Positions 16,849 to 26,200 are shown, counted from the stretch's first letter. The stretch is 64,000 bases of DNA from Paraburkholderia kururiensis JCM 10599 = LMG 19447 (GCF_003986935.1 NZ_RJZE01000018.1:119273-183272); one strand, 5' to 3'. Notes: generated by a model from the sequence alone, not told the origin. A program made the numbers and translations.

Positions 16849-18417
16849 TCAGCGGTCTGTTTCTCTGAGCCTGAAGGCCGCCATCGCAACGTCGAGTGTG
16901 CTGCTTTGATCGAGCAACCCCTGCGCGGCCGTGGCAGCTTCGTTCACCATTGCCGTGGTTTGCGCAACCGATTCGCTGAGTTCCGAGACCTTTCCGCCTA
17001 TCTCGCCGGCTGCGAGGCTCTGCTGGTGCGTGGCATCGGCAATCGAAGCCACGATGCCTTCCACTTCGGCAATCGCTGCGGCAAGCCGTTCGATCGTGCG
17101 GCTGTTGGCCACCACCTGGCTTGCTCCCGTGTCGATCTGCGCGAGTGCATTGCTGACCACCTCGCCGATCTCTTTGGCCGCTTCCGCGCTGCGTTGCGAC
17201 AGCGCGCGCACCTCTGCCGCGACCACCGCGAAGCCGCGTCCTTCGGCGCCGGCACGCGCGGCTTCCACGCTCGCGTTCAAGGCAAGAATGCTGGTCTGAA
17301 AGGCGATCGATTCGATGGTCGCGGAAATGCCCGCGATCCGGTGCGCCTGCGTGCTGACGGCCAGCATCGTGTTGTCCGCTTCCTGGGCGGAATGGAGCCC
17401 TTGCGCGGCCAGCGCGGTGGCGCCGCGCATTCGTGCGTGCGCTTCGGTCGTGTTGTCGCGGTTGTTCTGCACCGCCTGACTGAGTTCTTCGATGGCAACG
17501 GCCGCCTGTTCGAGCGCCGCGGACTGCCGCGCCGCACGATTCGAGAGATCCGCCGTAGCCGACGCGATTTCGCCGGCTGCATGACGTGTGGCGAAGGAGC
17601 CCGCACGCATGTCGGAGACGGCGAGCAGAAAGCCCCGTCGCATCACGTCGAGGGTGTGGGCAAGCCGCCCGGCGCGATAGTCTTGCTTGCCCGCCGGCAC
17701 CGCACGCGAGAGATCGCCGGCTGAAAACAGCCTCACCGCGTCGAGTGCTTCGGTAAGCGAACGCGCGGCCTTGCGACCCTTGCGTGCGACATAGAGCAGG
17801 ACGCCGGCCGCCGCACCGATGAGCGCGGTATCGGCGCCTTGCATTGCGTCGAGCGGCGAGAGCCGCTGCAACGCGAATGCAGCGCTACCGCCGAGAACCC
17901 CCGAGGCGAGGACAGCGAGCACGCGCCACGCCCGTGGGCCGAGCGCCGTGGAAAGCCACTGCACCGAGCCGCGCGCCACGACGGCGCCTGCGCGTATTGC
18001 GTAGCGGCCCTTCGCTCCGGCCTTCCATTGACCGTAGGCTGTCTCGGCCAACGCTGCCTGCTCACTGTCAGCACGTGTTCTGACGCTGACGTAGCCCACC
18101 ACCGCGCCATGACGCACGTCGGCCGCCACCGTGGTGAGCGTCCAGAAACCGCTGCCGTCTTTGCGCCGCAGTTTCTGCAGACCTGTCCACGTGCAGCCGC
18201 GCGCGAGGGTGGCCCAGACGTCCGCGCCCACCTGGTCGGGCATGTCGGCGTGATAGAGCACCTTGGTGGAGGCGCCGCGTAACTCGTCGAGCGTGTATCC
18301 GGTCACGTGTTCCCAGCGCTCGTTGACGTACGTGATCTTCCCTTGGGCGTCGTTTCGGGTAATGAGGTACTCCTCATCGTCGAGGAGGTCGGGTAACGCG
18401 GGCGAAGTGTTTTTCAT
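16849..18417 (-). CDS. Aer-like chemoreceptor with N-terminal PAS domain
   Basis: The 522-residue receptor begins with a PAS domain (about 1-115: LITRNDAQGKITYVNERWEH, VTGYTLDEL, GCTWTGLQKLRRKDGSGFW) as in the redox and energy taxis receptor Aer. A hydrophobic hairpin follows (about 165-225), then an MCP signalling domain with VVAAEVRALSQRSAEAAKEI. I set the start at the Met of MKNTSPALPD (18417) because the PAS domain begins there; a longer frame to 18573 adds only low-complexity residues. It lies 168 bases upstream of the Cache chemoreceptor on the same strand. Confidence 0.88.
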   Translation of the reverse strand: MKNTSPALPDLLDDEEYLITRNDAQGKITYVNERWEHVTGYTLDELRGASTKVLYHADMPDQVGADVWATLARGCTWTGLQKLRRKDGSGFWTLTTVAADVRHGAVVGYVSVRTRADSEQAALAETAYGQWKAGAKGRYAIRAGAVVARGSVQWLSTALGPRAWRVLAVLASGVLGGSAAFALQRLSPLDAMQGADTALIGAAAGVLLYVARKGRKAARSLTEALDAVRLFSAGDLSRAVPAGKQDYRAGRLAHTLDVMRRGFLLAVSDMRAGSFATRHAAGEIASATADLSNRAARQSAALEQAAVAIEELSQAVQNNRDNTTEAHARMRGATALAAQGLHSAQEADNTMLAVSTQAHRIAGISATIESIAFQTSILALNASVEAARAGAEGRGFAVVAAEVRALSQRSAEAAKEIGEVVSNALAQIDTGASQVVANSRTIERLAAAIAEVEGIVASIADATHQQSLAAGEIGGKVSELSESVAQTTAMVNEAATAAQGLLDQSSTLDVAMAAFRLRETDR

Positions 18418-18869
18418 GAGGAGCGGTGGGAACGCGAGTCGGAACGATGGCTCCGATGGTGCGTAACCTTGCGCGCCGCGACCATCCCGCCACTGCAAGC
18501 GGACGTTCAAAGATCCGCCCAGTGCACAAATCTGCATGACATGTGCGCCCAGGCAGGGAAAACCCAATTTCACGCCAGCCGTGGACAGTGAATGCGCTGC
18601 ATGGATAACCCCCGGCGGGTGGACGACCTATCGTTGTCTTGCATGTCGACACACCTCTTTGCCGCATAGAACAAACGGGCCCGATTCGGGCAGGCGTGCA
18701 TCGAGCCGGGCGCAGGCGAGGCGCCCTGGTTTCTTCACTTGCGGGATATCTGTTGCCGGAACCGGATAGCCATACGATTTGTGGACCTCGAACATACGCC
18801 GGAGCACAGGCCGGTGCGAGGTGAATCTCGCGCCGCATACGAAGAGACCAAATCGAAGAGGAGTGGAGC
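18418..18869. promoter_or_regulatory. Divergent intergenic region: PAS chemoreceptor / NCS1 permease
   Basis: 452 bases with no supported gene. The half next to the permease holds the conserved element at 18731-18799 and an AGGAG ribosome site just before the ATG at 18870. I see nothing recognisable in the half near the chemoreceptor. Confidence 0.6.
18731..18799 (+). promoter_or_regulatory. Conserved upstream element, copy 1 (NCS1 operon)
   Basis: This 69-base stretch aligns without gaps to 24818-24886, about 45 of 69 identical by hand count. It includes TTCTTCAC at the left, the core CGGATAGCCA and TTTnTGGA about 19 bases after GGATAG. It ends 70 bases before the permease start; the porin copy ends 77 bases before its gene. 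Two spaced half sites suggest an AraC-type activator. Confidence 0.6.
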
Positions 18870-20309
18870 ATGAAGGACGAAAGCCTCGGCAGCGTGATGG
18901 AAGATCACGCGCTGGAACGGGTACCCGACAACGCCCGTCAGGGATGGCTCGCGCTGTCTTGGAATACGGCAGGAATCGTGACGACGCTCGTGCAGCTCTT
19001 TCTCGGCGCGCTCGTCACCTTCGTCGCGGGATTGAAGATCGCGTTGCTGGCGGGGGTCTGCGTGACGGTTCTCGGCGCGCTGCTCGGCTGGGCATGCGGG
19101 CACGTGGCATACCGTTCGGGGCTGTCGAGCACGGTGATGTCGCGACACTATGGGTTCGGGCAGAAGGGATCGATCATCTCGTCGCTGATCTTCGCGTTCA
19201 TGATCATCGGCTTTCTCGCACTGGAGAATGCGCTGCTGTATCGCGGCTTCATCTTCTACCTCGGCATTGCGGATACCGTGGTGGCACGCATCGTGATCTA
19301 CGGGTTACTCAGCATTGCCTGGGTTCTGTTGACGGCGTACGGGTTTGCGCTCGTCGCACGCGTTTCGTCGATCACGCTGGTGTTTTTCCTCGCTGTGCTG
19401 GCCTATATCGCGCACAGCGTCATCACCGGGGCGGGGCACTCGCTTTCCGAACTCGTCTCGTTCGGCTCGCAGTTTCCTGCCGACGTGCTCAAAGCCATGG
19501 GCGCGGACGACGACGTGAAGAAGTTCATTTTCTGCGTGAACGTGCTGATCGGTTCGGCTGGCGCGCTGGCACTCGTGGATGCCGACCTTGGCCGTTACGC
19601 GCGGCGTTCGCGCGACATCGGCATCGCTGCGCTGATCGGCAACATCATGATGGACGTGCTGATGCTGGGTCTGGGCGGCGTCATCATGTATGCGGGCATC
19701 CCGGCGCTGGTGGACTTCTACATGCGCACGGCAGGCATGTCCCACGAAGCGGCGATGCATGCGGCGCTGCAAAGCCCGGACAGCATCACGGCGGCATTCG
19801 TCGTGTTCGGCGGCGCATTGGGCGCGCTTCTCATGGTGCTGGCGCAGAGCAAGGCGCAGGTCATCAACACATATAGCGCGTCGCTGTCGCTTTCGAACCT
19901 GTTCGACGCGCTGAACGTGCGCCCTGGCCGCCTCACGTTCGTGATCGTCGCGAACGTGATCGGGCTCTTGATGCTCTACGGGCAGATCCTTGCGCTCGTC
20001 AATTCGTGGATCACCATTCTCGGCGTGCTCACGACGGCATTCGCGGGCGTGATCGTTGCCGACTTTTTTATCGTGAGGCGCCTTGCGCCGTCGCTGGATA
20101 CAGGTGCTGATCGGCCTGCGGAAATCGTCAACTGGGCCGGCGTGCTGACTTCGATCGTCGCAGTCGGGGTGTCGCACTATCTGCTGGCGCGTGTCGTACC
20201 GGTGGAGGCGCTCGCCACCATCGCTATCTGCATCGTGTTGTATCCGGTGCTGCGCCTCACCGTGCTCAAGCCGGCACGGAGCACGCAGACGGCTTCAGCG
20301 GGCGTGTGA
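18870..20309 (+). CDS. NCS1-family permease (cytosine/hydantoin-type transporter)
   Basis: The 479-residue membrane protein has about 12 predicted transmembrane segments and the NCS1 N-terminal pattern (GWLALSWNTAGIVTTLVQLF, RSGLSSTVMSRHYGFGQKGS), resembling CodB. Family members import cytosine, allantoin, hydantoins and related small N-heterocycles by cation symport. The conserved element upstream links its control to the porin. Downstream on the strand lie a VOC protein and a flavoprotein, probably in one operon. Given the nearby indole- or isatin-like genes, a nitrogen heterocycle is a fair guess for the substrate, but this is inference. Confidence 0.85.
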   Translation: MKDESLGSVMEDHALERVPDNARQGWLALSWNTAGIVTTLVQLFLGALVTFVAGLKIALLAGVCVTVLGALLGWACGHVAYRSGLSSTVMSRHYGFGQKGSIISSLIFAFMIIGFLALENALLYRGFIFYLGIADTVVARIVIYGLLSIAWVLLTAYGFALVARVSSITLVFFLAVLAYIAHSVITGAGHSLSELVSFGSQFPADVLKAMGADDDVKKFIFCVNVLIGSAGALALVDADLGRYARRSRDIGIAALIGNIMMDVLMLGLGGVIMYAGIPALVDFYMRTAGMSHEAAMHAALQSPDSITAAFVVFGGALGALLMVLAQSKAQVINTYSASLSLSNLFDALNVRPGRLTFVIVANVIGLLMLYGQILALVNSWITILGVLTTAFAGVIVADFFIVRRLAPSLDTGADRPAEIVNWAGVLTSIVAVGVSHYLLARVVPVEALATIAICIVLYPVLRLTVLKPARSTQTASAGV

Positions 20310-20332
20310 GCGTAGCGGAATCGTTCGGGTAA

Positions 20333-20346
20333 CAGGCTATTGCCTG
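20333..20346. other. Small hairpin between permease and VOC gene
   Basis: CAGGC, loop TATT, GCCTG. The 109-base gap between the permease stop and the VOC start also contains an ACAGGAGA ribosome site at about 20406. The hairpin lacks a U run, so read-through is expected. Confidence 0.3.
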
Positions 20347-20418
20347 GCGATCCAAATCAAAAGAAAAGCCGCCCGCGGGGTTGAAGGAAATCCCGCTGCG
20401 GCACAACAGGAGAACAGA

Positions 20419-20961
20419 ATGGGACACGCGAGCTTGCCCGGCGTGATGCACGTGGATCACGTCGCATTGACGGTGCCGGACCTCGATGAGGCCGTGCGCT
20501 TTTATCGCGACATGCTGGGCGCAATCGAGCTTTACCGGATGGGCCCGTTCGACGCGGCCGAGTTGCCTGCCACAGCGGACGGTACGGACTGGACTGCGGC
20601 ACATCTGAACATCGCCGGCGCGCGGCTCAACTTCGTGATGATGGCGCTTGGCAAGAACCTGATGCTCGAGCTGTTCCGCTATGAACGGCCGCTCGATGCT
20701 GCGCAGAAGCCGCCGCGCAATTGCGATATCGGCGCGAGCCACATTGCGCTCAAGGTCCAGGACCTGGACGAAGCCCTGGCGTTCCTGCGCGAGCGAGGCG
20801 TGCGCGTCATGAACGGGCCCATCGTGGTGGACTGCGGCCCGTGCGCCGGCCTGAGGGTGAACTACTTTCTCGACCCGTTCGGCAACCAGCTTGAACTGGT
20901 GGAGTACGGGCATCTGCCGTTCATGGACGGTACGGACGCGCCGCTGTTCGGCCGCGCGTAA
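20419..20961 (+). CDS. VOC-family (glyoxalase/dioxygenase fold) protein
   Basis: The 180-residue protein has two betaalphabetabetabeta modules. HVDHVALTVPDLDEAVRFYR (about 11-30) starts the first, and ASHIALKVQDLDEALAFLRE (about 107-126) with DPFGNQLELVEY (about 154-165) makes the second. His in VDHVAL, His in SHIAL and Glu in LELVEY fit the usual metal triad. The reaction cannot be named: the family contains lyases, isomerases, epimerases and extradiol dioxygenases. It starts 109 bases after the permease and is followed 20 bases later by the flavoprotein gene. Confidence 0.78.
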   Translation: MGHASLPGVMHVDHVALTVPDLDEAVRFYRDMLGAIELYRMGPFDAAELPATADGTDWTAAHLNIAGARLNFVMMALGKNLMLELFRYERPLDAAQKPPRNCDIGASHIALKVQDLDEALAFLRERGVRVMNGPIVVDCGPCAGLRVNYFLDPFGNQLELVEYGHLPFMDGTDAPLFGRA

Positions 20962-20981
20962 GCAAACAGACACAGACAGGT

Positions 20982-22568
20982 ATGCAGATGCGGGAAGAAG
21001 CGGACGTCGTCATTGTGGGCAGCGGGATCAATTCGCTCGTCTGCGCAGCGGTGCTGGCGCGGCGGGGCAAGCGCATCGTCGTTATCGAGCGCAATGCCGA
21101 GGCGGGCGGCTGCATTCGCAGCGAGGAACTGTTTCCAGGCTACGTCCACGACGTGCTCTCGTCGTGGTATCCGCTCTTCGTGGGCAGCCCGGGCTACGCG
21201 GAGTTGAAAGACGATCTGCATGCAGCTGGCCTCGAATTTGTTCAGGGTAACTACACAACGGGCGTCGTCACGCCCGATGGTCGGTCCATGGCGTTTCGCC
21301 AGGATCTCGACGACACCGCGCGGCAGTTCGACCAGCGGCACTCGGGAGACGGTGCGGCGTTCGCCGCGGCAGCGGGCCGTTTGTTCGGTGCCGATGCGGC
21401 GCTGACCTTCGGGCTGATGGGCGAGAACCCTTATGGCTGGAAGATGGCCCGTTTGCTGTGGCGCGAGTGGCGCGCGCGCGGTGTGGACGGCCTCGCGGCG
21501 TTCGCGGGCAGTGCGCTGGAGAGTTTTCGACGCTGGAGCGCGCGTGAATTGCATTCGGACCTCGTGCGCGCGGCCATTGCGCCGTGGGCATTGCATACCG
21601 GGCTGGGGCCGGACGATGCGGGATCGGCTTTGATCGGCAAGTTGACGTTCGCCGCTGTGGTGGCCGGAGGCATGCCGGTGGTGAAGGGCGGCAGCGCGAA
21701 TATCGTCAAGGCATTCCGTTCGGTCATCGAAAGAAATGGCGGCATCGTGCTGACCGGCACGGAAGTGGAACGCGTCGTGATCGAGCGGGGTAGGGCCGTT
21801 GGCGTGGATGCGGGTGGCCGGACGTGGCGCGCGCGACAGGCCGTGGTGTGCAACGTGACGCCGGGCCAGCTCTATGGACGGTTGCTGCCCGAGGCCCCGC
21901 CGCAGTGGCGTGAGCGCGCCGATGCCTATTACTTCGGCCGCGGCGACATGCAGATTCATTTCGCACTTTCGTCGCCGCCCGACTGGGTGAACGGCGAATT
22001 GGCCCACGTGCCGCTCGTGCATCTGACCGAGAGCATGGAGTCCGTGTGCCTTTCGGTGGCTCAAGCGAACAACGGCCTTATTCCGAGCCACCCGACCATA
22101 GCGATCGGCCAGCCCACGGCGGTGGATCCGAGTCGCGCACCAGCGGGCGGCGCGATTCTGTGGCTGCAACTCCAGGAGATGCCATCGCGTTTGCGCGGCG
22201 ACGCGCTGGGCGAGATCGACGTGCCGGCCGACGGCACCTGGACCGACGCGGTGCGCGAGCGCGTAGCAGACCGTGTGCAACGCCGACTCGAATGCGTGAT
22301 GCCGGGGCTCGCGGACAAGATCGTAGGGCGCCGCGCCTATTCGCCTGCGGACCTTCAACGCCTCAATTGCAACCTGGTGGGCGGCGATCCCTATTCGGGC
22401 GTGTGTTCGCCGGATCAGTTCTTCTGGCTGCGGCCCTTCGCCGGCGTGAAGGGGCGCCGCGTTCACGCTACACCTTATGCCAACCTCTATCAGATCGGTG
22501 CGTCCACGCACCCGGGGCCCGGGCTTGGCGGCGCGTCGGGATGGATGGTCGCGAACCGGCTCGCATGA
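20982..22568 (+). CDS. Phytoene-desaturase-like FAD-dependent oxidoreductase
   Basis: The 528-residue flavoprotein has the N-terminal FAD fold VVIVGSGINSLVCAAVLARR (about 9-28) then VIERNAEAGGCIRSEE, as in CrtI and amine-oxidase-like NAD(P)-binding proteins. The middle shows GGMPVVKGGSANIVKAFRSV, and the end has YQIGASTHPGPGLGGASG, the second FAD contact. No carotenoid genes are nearby, so a role in pigment synthesis is unlikely. Grouped with an NCS1 permease and a VOC protein, it may oxidise a small cyclic compound. The exact reaction is unknown. ATGs at 20982 and 20988 are both possible starts. Confidence 0.75.
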   Translation: MQMREEADVVIVGSGINSLVCAAVLARRGKRIVVIERNAEAGGCIRSEELFPGYVHDVLSSWYPLFVGSPGYAELKDDLHAAGLEFVQGNYTTGVVTPDGRSMAFRQDLDDTARQFDQRHSGDGAAFAAAAGRLFGADAALTFGLMGENPYGWKMARLLWREWRARGVDGLAAFAGSALESFRRWSARELHSDLVRAAIAPWALHTGLGPDDAGSALIGKLTFAAVVAGGMPVVKGGSANIVKAFRSVIERNGGIVLTGTEVERVVIERGRAVGVDAGGRTWRARQAVVCNVTPGQLYGRLLPEAPPQWRERADAYYFGRGDMQIHFALSSPPDWVNGELAHVPLVHLTESMESVCLSVAQANNGLIPSHPTIAIGQPTAVDPSRAPAGGAILWLQLQEMPSRLRGDALGEIDVPADGTWTDAVRERVADRVQRRLECVMPGLADKIVGRRAYSPADLQRLNCNLVGGDPYSGVCSPDQFFWLRPFAGVKGRRVHATPYANLYQIGASTHPGPGLGGASGWMVANRLA

Positions 22569-22631
22569 CGCGGCACCTGCGCGCGTGTGTGCTCATACAC
22601 AGGCGCGGGCAGGTTCGCGCTGCGCGGACGC

Positions 22632-23624
22632 TCACGCGCGCGCGTCGCTCAGCTTCGCGATGACGAGTTCCCTGATCCAGCGGTTCGCTGCGTGGTCGTC
22701 GAAGTCCGCGTGCCAGTGCACCGTCACGGTGACGCCTGGAATTTCCGCGGGTAAATCGTAGACCGCAAATTCGTTCGCAGGATTGAGCAACTGAACGGCG
22801 CGCCGGGGCAGCGTCACGATCCATTCGGTACGGGCGAGGATGTGCGGCACCACCGTGAAATGCGGCACCTGTAGTGCGATCTGCCGATGGATGTTGCGCT
22901 TGCGGAAGTTTTCCTCGATCTGGTGATGAGCGCTTTCGAGCGAGCCAACCAGCACATGAGGGGAAGCCAGATAGCGTTCCAGCGTCATCGTGCGTTTAGG
23001 CAGGCCGGTGCGGCGCCGCGTCATGCACACGTAATCCTCGTGAAAGAGCGGGTGGTGGCGTGTGCGTGCCGTCAATGCCGGCAGGTTGCCGATGGCGAGA
23101 TCGAGCCGTCCTACCCGCAGCGCTTCTTCGAGTTGCCCGAGCGGGACCGACTGGATGTCGAGGCGCACGTGCGGCGCGCATTCTTCGAGTGCGGCGCAAA
23201 GTGTGGGCAGAAACGCGAGTTCCCCGATGTCGGACATGGAGATCCGGAAAACCCGTGTGCTGGTGGTCGGCTCGAACGGCACCATCAATTGCAGTGCGTA
23301 CTCCGCCGCCGCCATGGCGCGGCGCAACGGCTCGCGCATTTCCAGTGCCGCCGAGGTGGGTTGCATCTCATTGCCGCTGCGCATGAAAAGCGGATCGTCG
23401 AGAATGGCACGCAGCCGGCCCAGCGCATAACTCACCGCGGGCTGAGACAGCCCCAGCCGGTTTGCCGCGAGCGTGAGATTGCCCTCGTCGAGTATGGCGT
23501 GGAAAACGCGCAGCAGGTTCAGATCGATGCGGGAGGTATCCAAAGAGGGCTCGCGGGTGGTCGACGCGTTGAATGGCCGCCTTGAAATGGCGGCTTCTGT
23601 CTGGCGGTCAGTCTGGATTGCCAA
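22632..23624 (-). CDS. LysR-family transcriptional regulator
   Basis: The 330-residue frame holds a LysR winged helix (RIDLNLLRVFHAILDEGNLT, LSQPAVSYALGRLRAI, about 32-75) of the NodD/NahR/DntR branch and an effector-binding domain with FRISMSDIGELAFLPTL. There is no ATG before the helix; TTG at 23624 opens the frame and another TTG at 23543 (LDTSRIDL) is possible. It is divergent from the AraC gene at 23723. It may control the permease-VOC-flavoprotein operon or the AraC gene itself. Confidence 0.85.
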   Translation of the reverse strand: MAIQTDRQTEAAISRRPFNASTTREPSLDTSRIDLNLLRVFHAILDEGNLTLAANRLGLSQPAVSYALGRLRAILDDPLFMRSGNEMQPTSAALEMREPLRRAMAAAEYALQLMVPFEPTTSTRVFRISMSDIGELAFLPTLCAALEECAPHVRLDIQSVPLGQLEEALRVGRLDLAIGNLPALTARTRHHPLFHEDYVCMTRRRTGLPKRTMTLERYLASPHVLVGSLESAHHQIEENFRKRNIHRQIALQVPHFTVVPHILARTEWIVTLPRRAVQLLNPANEFAVYDLPAEIPGVTVTVHWHADFDDHAANRWIRELVIAKLSDARA

Positions 23625-23722
23625 TAAATCATTCTATCCGGCTGCCGAAATTTGATCGATTCGGGAAAATGCCACCATTTTCATATACTTCGGGTACCTC
23701 CCACCTAACCGGGTACGCCGCG

Positions 23723-24745
23723 ATGGACATCCTCCCGTCTACCTTCAATCGCAAGCCGGACGCGTTCGATCATTTCAGCGTCGAGATCGAAGGCCACGCC
23801 GACCCCGATCTCGTGGTCGACACGGTGGCGCGCGCGTTCAAGCCGCACCGCATGTCGATTGCCGAGCCGGCGCGTTCGCTGGACGCGGCGTTTCGCTCGC
23901 TCAAGGTGGGCAACCTGCAGATGTTTTATCTGCAATACGGCGCGCGCGTGGACGTCGATCCAGGCACGCTGGACGACTTCACGCTCATCCAGATGCCGAT
24001 TCACGGCTTCGCGCGGTACGTGAGCGGGGCCGAGGAAGTGATGGGCGGTCCGGGCACCGCAGCGGTGCTGTCGCCGCGCGAGGCCACGCGTCTGCATTTT
24101 CCCGCCGACCTGCGGCAGATCATCGTGCGCCTAGACCAGAAGGCGCTTGAACGCGCCTGCGTCGAGCATCTCGACGCGTTGCCGGGCAAGGCTATCCGCT
24201 TTCATCCCACGCTCGACCTGGGCACGCCCGCGGGCGTTGCGTGGCGCAGCGCGCTGGAACACATCGTCGTCGGTAACGTTGCCTTTCCCGCGCTGCTGCA
24301 GTGCCCGTCTTACGCGGCACGCTGCGAGCGCATGTTGATCGACACCCTGCTATTCGCCCATCCGCACAATCTCTCGGACCACTTTCGCGGCGGACAGAAC
24401 CGGCGCACGATCACGCCGGCCTACGTGCGGCGCGCCGAAGACTATATGCGTGCGCACATTGCCGATGTGACGTCGGTCGACGAAATCTCGCGTGCGGTCG
24501 GTGTCAGTTCTCGTGCCTTGTTTTATGCGTTCAGGCAGACCTACGACCAGACGCCGATGGCCTATCTGCGCGAACTGCGTTTGAAGGCCGTGCATGACGA
24601 ACTGAAATCCGGCGATCCGGCCGCCATACGCCTCACCGACGTCGCCATGCGTTGGGGCTTCGCCCACTACGGGCATTTCGCTTCGCACTATCGGCGCCGT
24701 TTCGGCGTTCGCCCTCAAGACACACTTCACTCGCGCGGCAGCTAG
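23723..24745 (+). CDS. AraC-family transcriptional regulator
   Basis: The 340-residue protein has an N-terminal AraC-binding-like domain (about 20-200, with LQYGARVDVDPGTLDDFTLI and SPREATRLHFP) and a C-terminal double helix-turn-helix (about 235-340, EISRAVGVSSRALFYAFRQ; LTDVAMRWGFAHYGHFASHY). It is the same subtype as the AraC gene at 29904-30962. I chose the ATG at 23723; an in-frame ATG at 23669 adds 18 residues without domain support. Together with its paralogue it is the best candidate for binding the conserved elements upstream of the permease and porin. Confidence 0.87.
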   Translation: MDILPSTFNRKPDAFDHFSVEIEGHADPDLVVDTVARAFKPHRMSIAEPARSLDAAFRSLKVGNLQMFYLQYGARVDVDPGTLDDFTLIQMPIHGFARYVSGAEEVMGGPGTAAVLSPREATRLHFPADLRQIIVRLDQKALERACVEHLDALPGKAIRFHPTLDLGTPAGVAWRSALEHIVVGNVAFPALLQCPSYAARCERMLIDTLLFAHPHNLSDHFRGGQNRRTITPAYVRRAEDYMRAHIADVTSVDEISRAVGVSSRALFYAFRQTYDQTPMAYLRELRLKAVHDELKSGDPAAIRLTDVAMRWGFAHYGHFASHYRRRFGVRPQDTLHSRGS

Positions 24746-24817
24746 CCTCGTTCGGAGCGCTTTTTCCCATTGTGCCGCGCCGTGTTTCGAACACACGTTG
24801 CGGCGCGTGACGAAGTC

Positions 24818-24886
24818 TTCTTCACCACGCGGATGCACGCTGCAGGAATCGGATAGCCAGTCTCGTTTTGGAATTTGATGATCCGC
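24818..24886 (+). promoter_or_regulatory. Conserved upstream element, copy 2 (porin gene)
   Basis: This is the partner of 18731-18799, aligned without a gap: TTCTTCAC, then GGAAtCGGATAGCCA, then TTTTGGA 19 bases after GGATAG. It lies in the 218-base gap between the AraC gene and the porin and ends 77 bases before the porin start, nearly the same distance as copy 1. Confidence 0.6.
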
Positions 24887-24963
24887 ACATGCGAAGCAGC
24901 TTTGCTGCACCAGCATGAAAAGGATCACGGAGCAAAACAACTGACTGTCTGAGGAGAGTGGTG

Positions 24964-26076
24964 ATGAGCGGCAAAAATCGAAAAATGCGGCAATTCCGGG
25001 GTAATGCCATCTCGATGGCGTTGTGTGCTGCTGCGTCGTTCGTGCCTTTCACGGCGCGTGCACAAAGCAGTGTGACCCTGTATGGCCTGATCGATGCGGG
25101 CATCGACTACAACACGAACGTAGGCGGCAAGCATCAGGTGTCGATGGGTACGGGGATCCTGTCGCCGAATCTGTTCGGATTCCGAGGCAAAGAGGATCTG
25201 GGTGGCGGCTTGTCGGCCATCTTCCTGTTGGAGGGGCAGTTCAACGCGGGCAATGGCGCGCTGATCGGCAACGAATTCGGGCGGCAGGCATATGTGGGCC
25301 TGAGCGATACAAAGTGGGGCACGCTGGTTGCCGGGAACCAGTATGACTTCATGTTCACCTCGCTCGCGGTGAAGCGTTACGGGCCGGAATTCCCGTTCGT
25401 CTCGTTGCAGAACCTGCGGCAGGGCCCGTTCAACGGCCTTGGCGTGCCGAACCAGCCCACGGGTGCGTTCGACTTTGACCGCGTGGCCGGCGAGCGGATC
25501 ACGAACTCGGTGAAGTATGAGAGCCCCAGTTTCAACGGCCTGAGCTTCGGTGCGATGTACGGGCTGGGTGGCGTAGCGGGTTCGTTTTCACAGAACAGCT
25601 CGCAGAGCTTCGGCATCGACTATGCGAACGGCGTCTTCAATCTGGACGCGGCGTATACGTACGTGAAGTATCCGGGCATCAACAACGGCAATTCAGGCAT
25701 CCGTAACTTCGGTGCGGGCGGCGGTATCGTGCTGGGCAACGCCTATCTCGATGCGCTCTACACCTACACGAAGAACACGTTCACGGGGGCGCGCGTCGAC
25801 GTGTATGAACTGGGCGGGATCTACAACTTCGGCGGCGCATTCCATCTGGTCGGCGCGTACCAGTTCATGGACGGCAACAAGGTGCTCAATGACAACAAGG
25901 CGCACCAGATCAACCTCACGCTCGACTACTCGCTCTCCAAGCGCACGGACGTCTACACGAGCGTGACGTACCAGCACGCCACAGGCGACGGCGCACAGGC
26001 GCAGATCATCCTGTTCGGCCCGTCTGACGGCAAGAACCAGATGGCGTTGCGCGTAGGGATGCGCCACGTCTTCTGA
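24964..26076 (+). CDS. Gram-negative porin (OmpC/Burkholderia-type)
   Basis: The 370-residue outer-membrane trimeric porin has a signal peptide at about 1-29 ending in FTARA-QSS. The mature start SSVTLYGLIDAGIDY is the usual opening of beta-proteobacterial porins, as are FRGKEDLGGGLSAIFLLEGQ and RQAYVGLSDTKWGTLVAGNQ. The chain ends RVGMRHVF with terminal Phe for BAM recognition. GAGGAG at 24951-24956 favours the ATG at 24964 over the GTG codons just before it. It probably admits the substrate of the adjoining catabolic genes. Confidence 0.93.
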   Translation: MSGKNRKMRQFRGNAISMALCAAASFVPFTARAQSSVTLYGLIDAGIDYNTNVGGKHQVSMGTGILSPNLFGFRGKEDLGGGLSAIFLLEGQFNAGNGALIGNEFGRQAYVGLSDTKWGTLVAGNQYDFMFTSLAVKRYGPEFPFVSLQNLRQGPFNGLGVPNQPTGAFDFDRVAGERITNSVKYESPSFNGLSFGAMYGLGGVAGSFSQNSSQSFGIDYANGVFNLDAAYTYVKYPGINNGNSGIRNFGAGGGIVLGNAYLDALYTYTKNTFTGARVDVYELGGIYNFGGAFHLVGAYQFMDGNKVLNDNKAHQINLTLDYSLSKRTDVYTSVTYQHATGDGAQAQIILFGPSDGKNQMALRVGMRHVF

Positions 26077-26200
26077 CGCCCGGCAGCAACGCGCGCAGCG
26101 CCGGCACCACGAGTGCATAGCACAAAGGCCGCAACTGGGCGCGTTGCTGCATCTGCACAGATGACATGCATCGCACCTCGAGCGAATACCGGCAGACAGC

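Noticed and set aside
20982..22568. Carotenoid biosynthesis gene (phytoene desaturase)
   Set aside because: There is no phytoene synthase, GGPP synthase or cyclase gene anywhere in the window; the resemblance is to the general flavoprotein fold.
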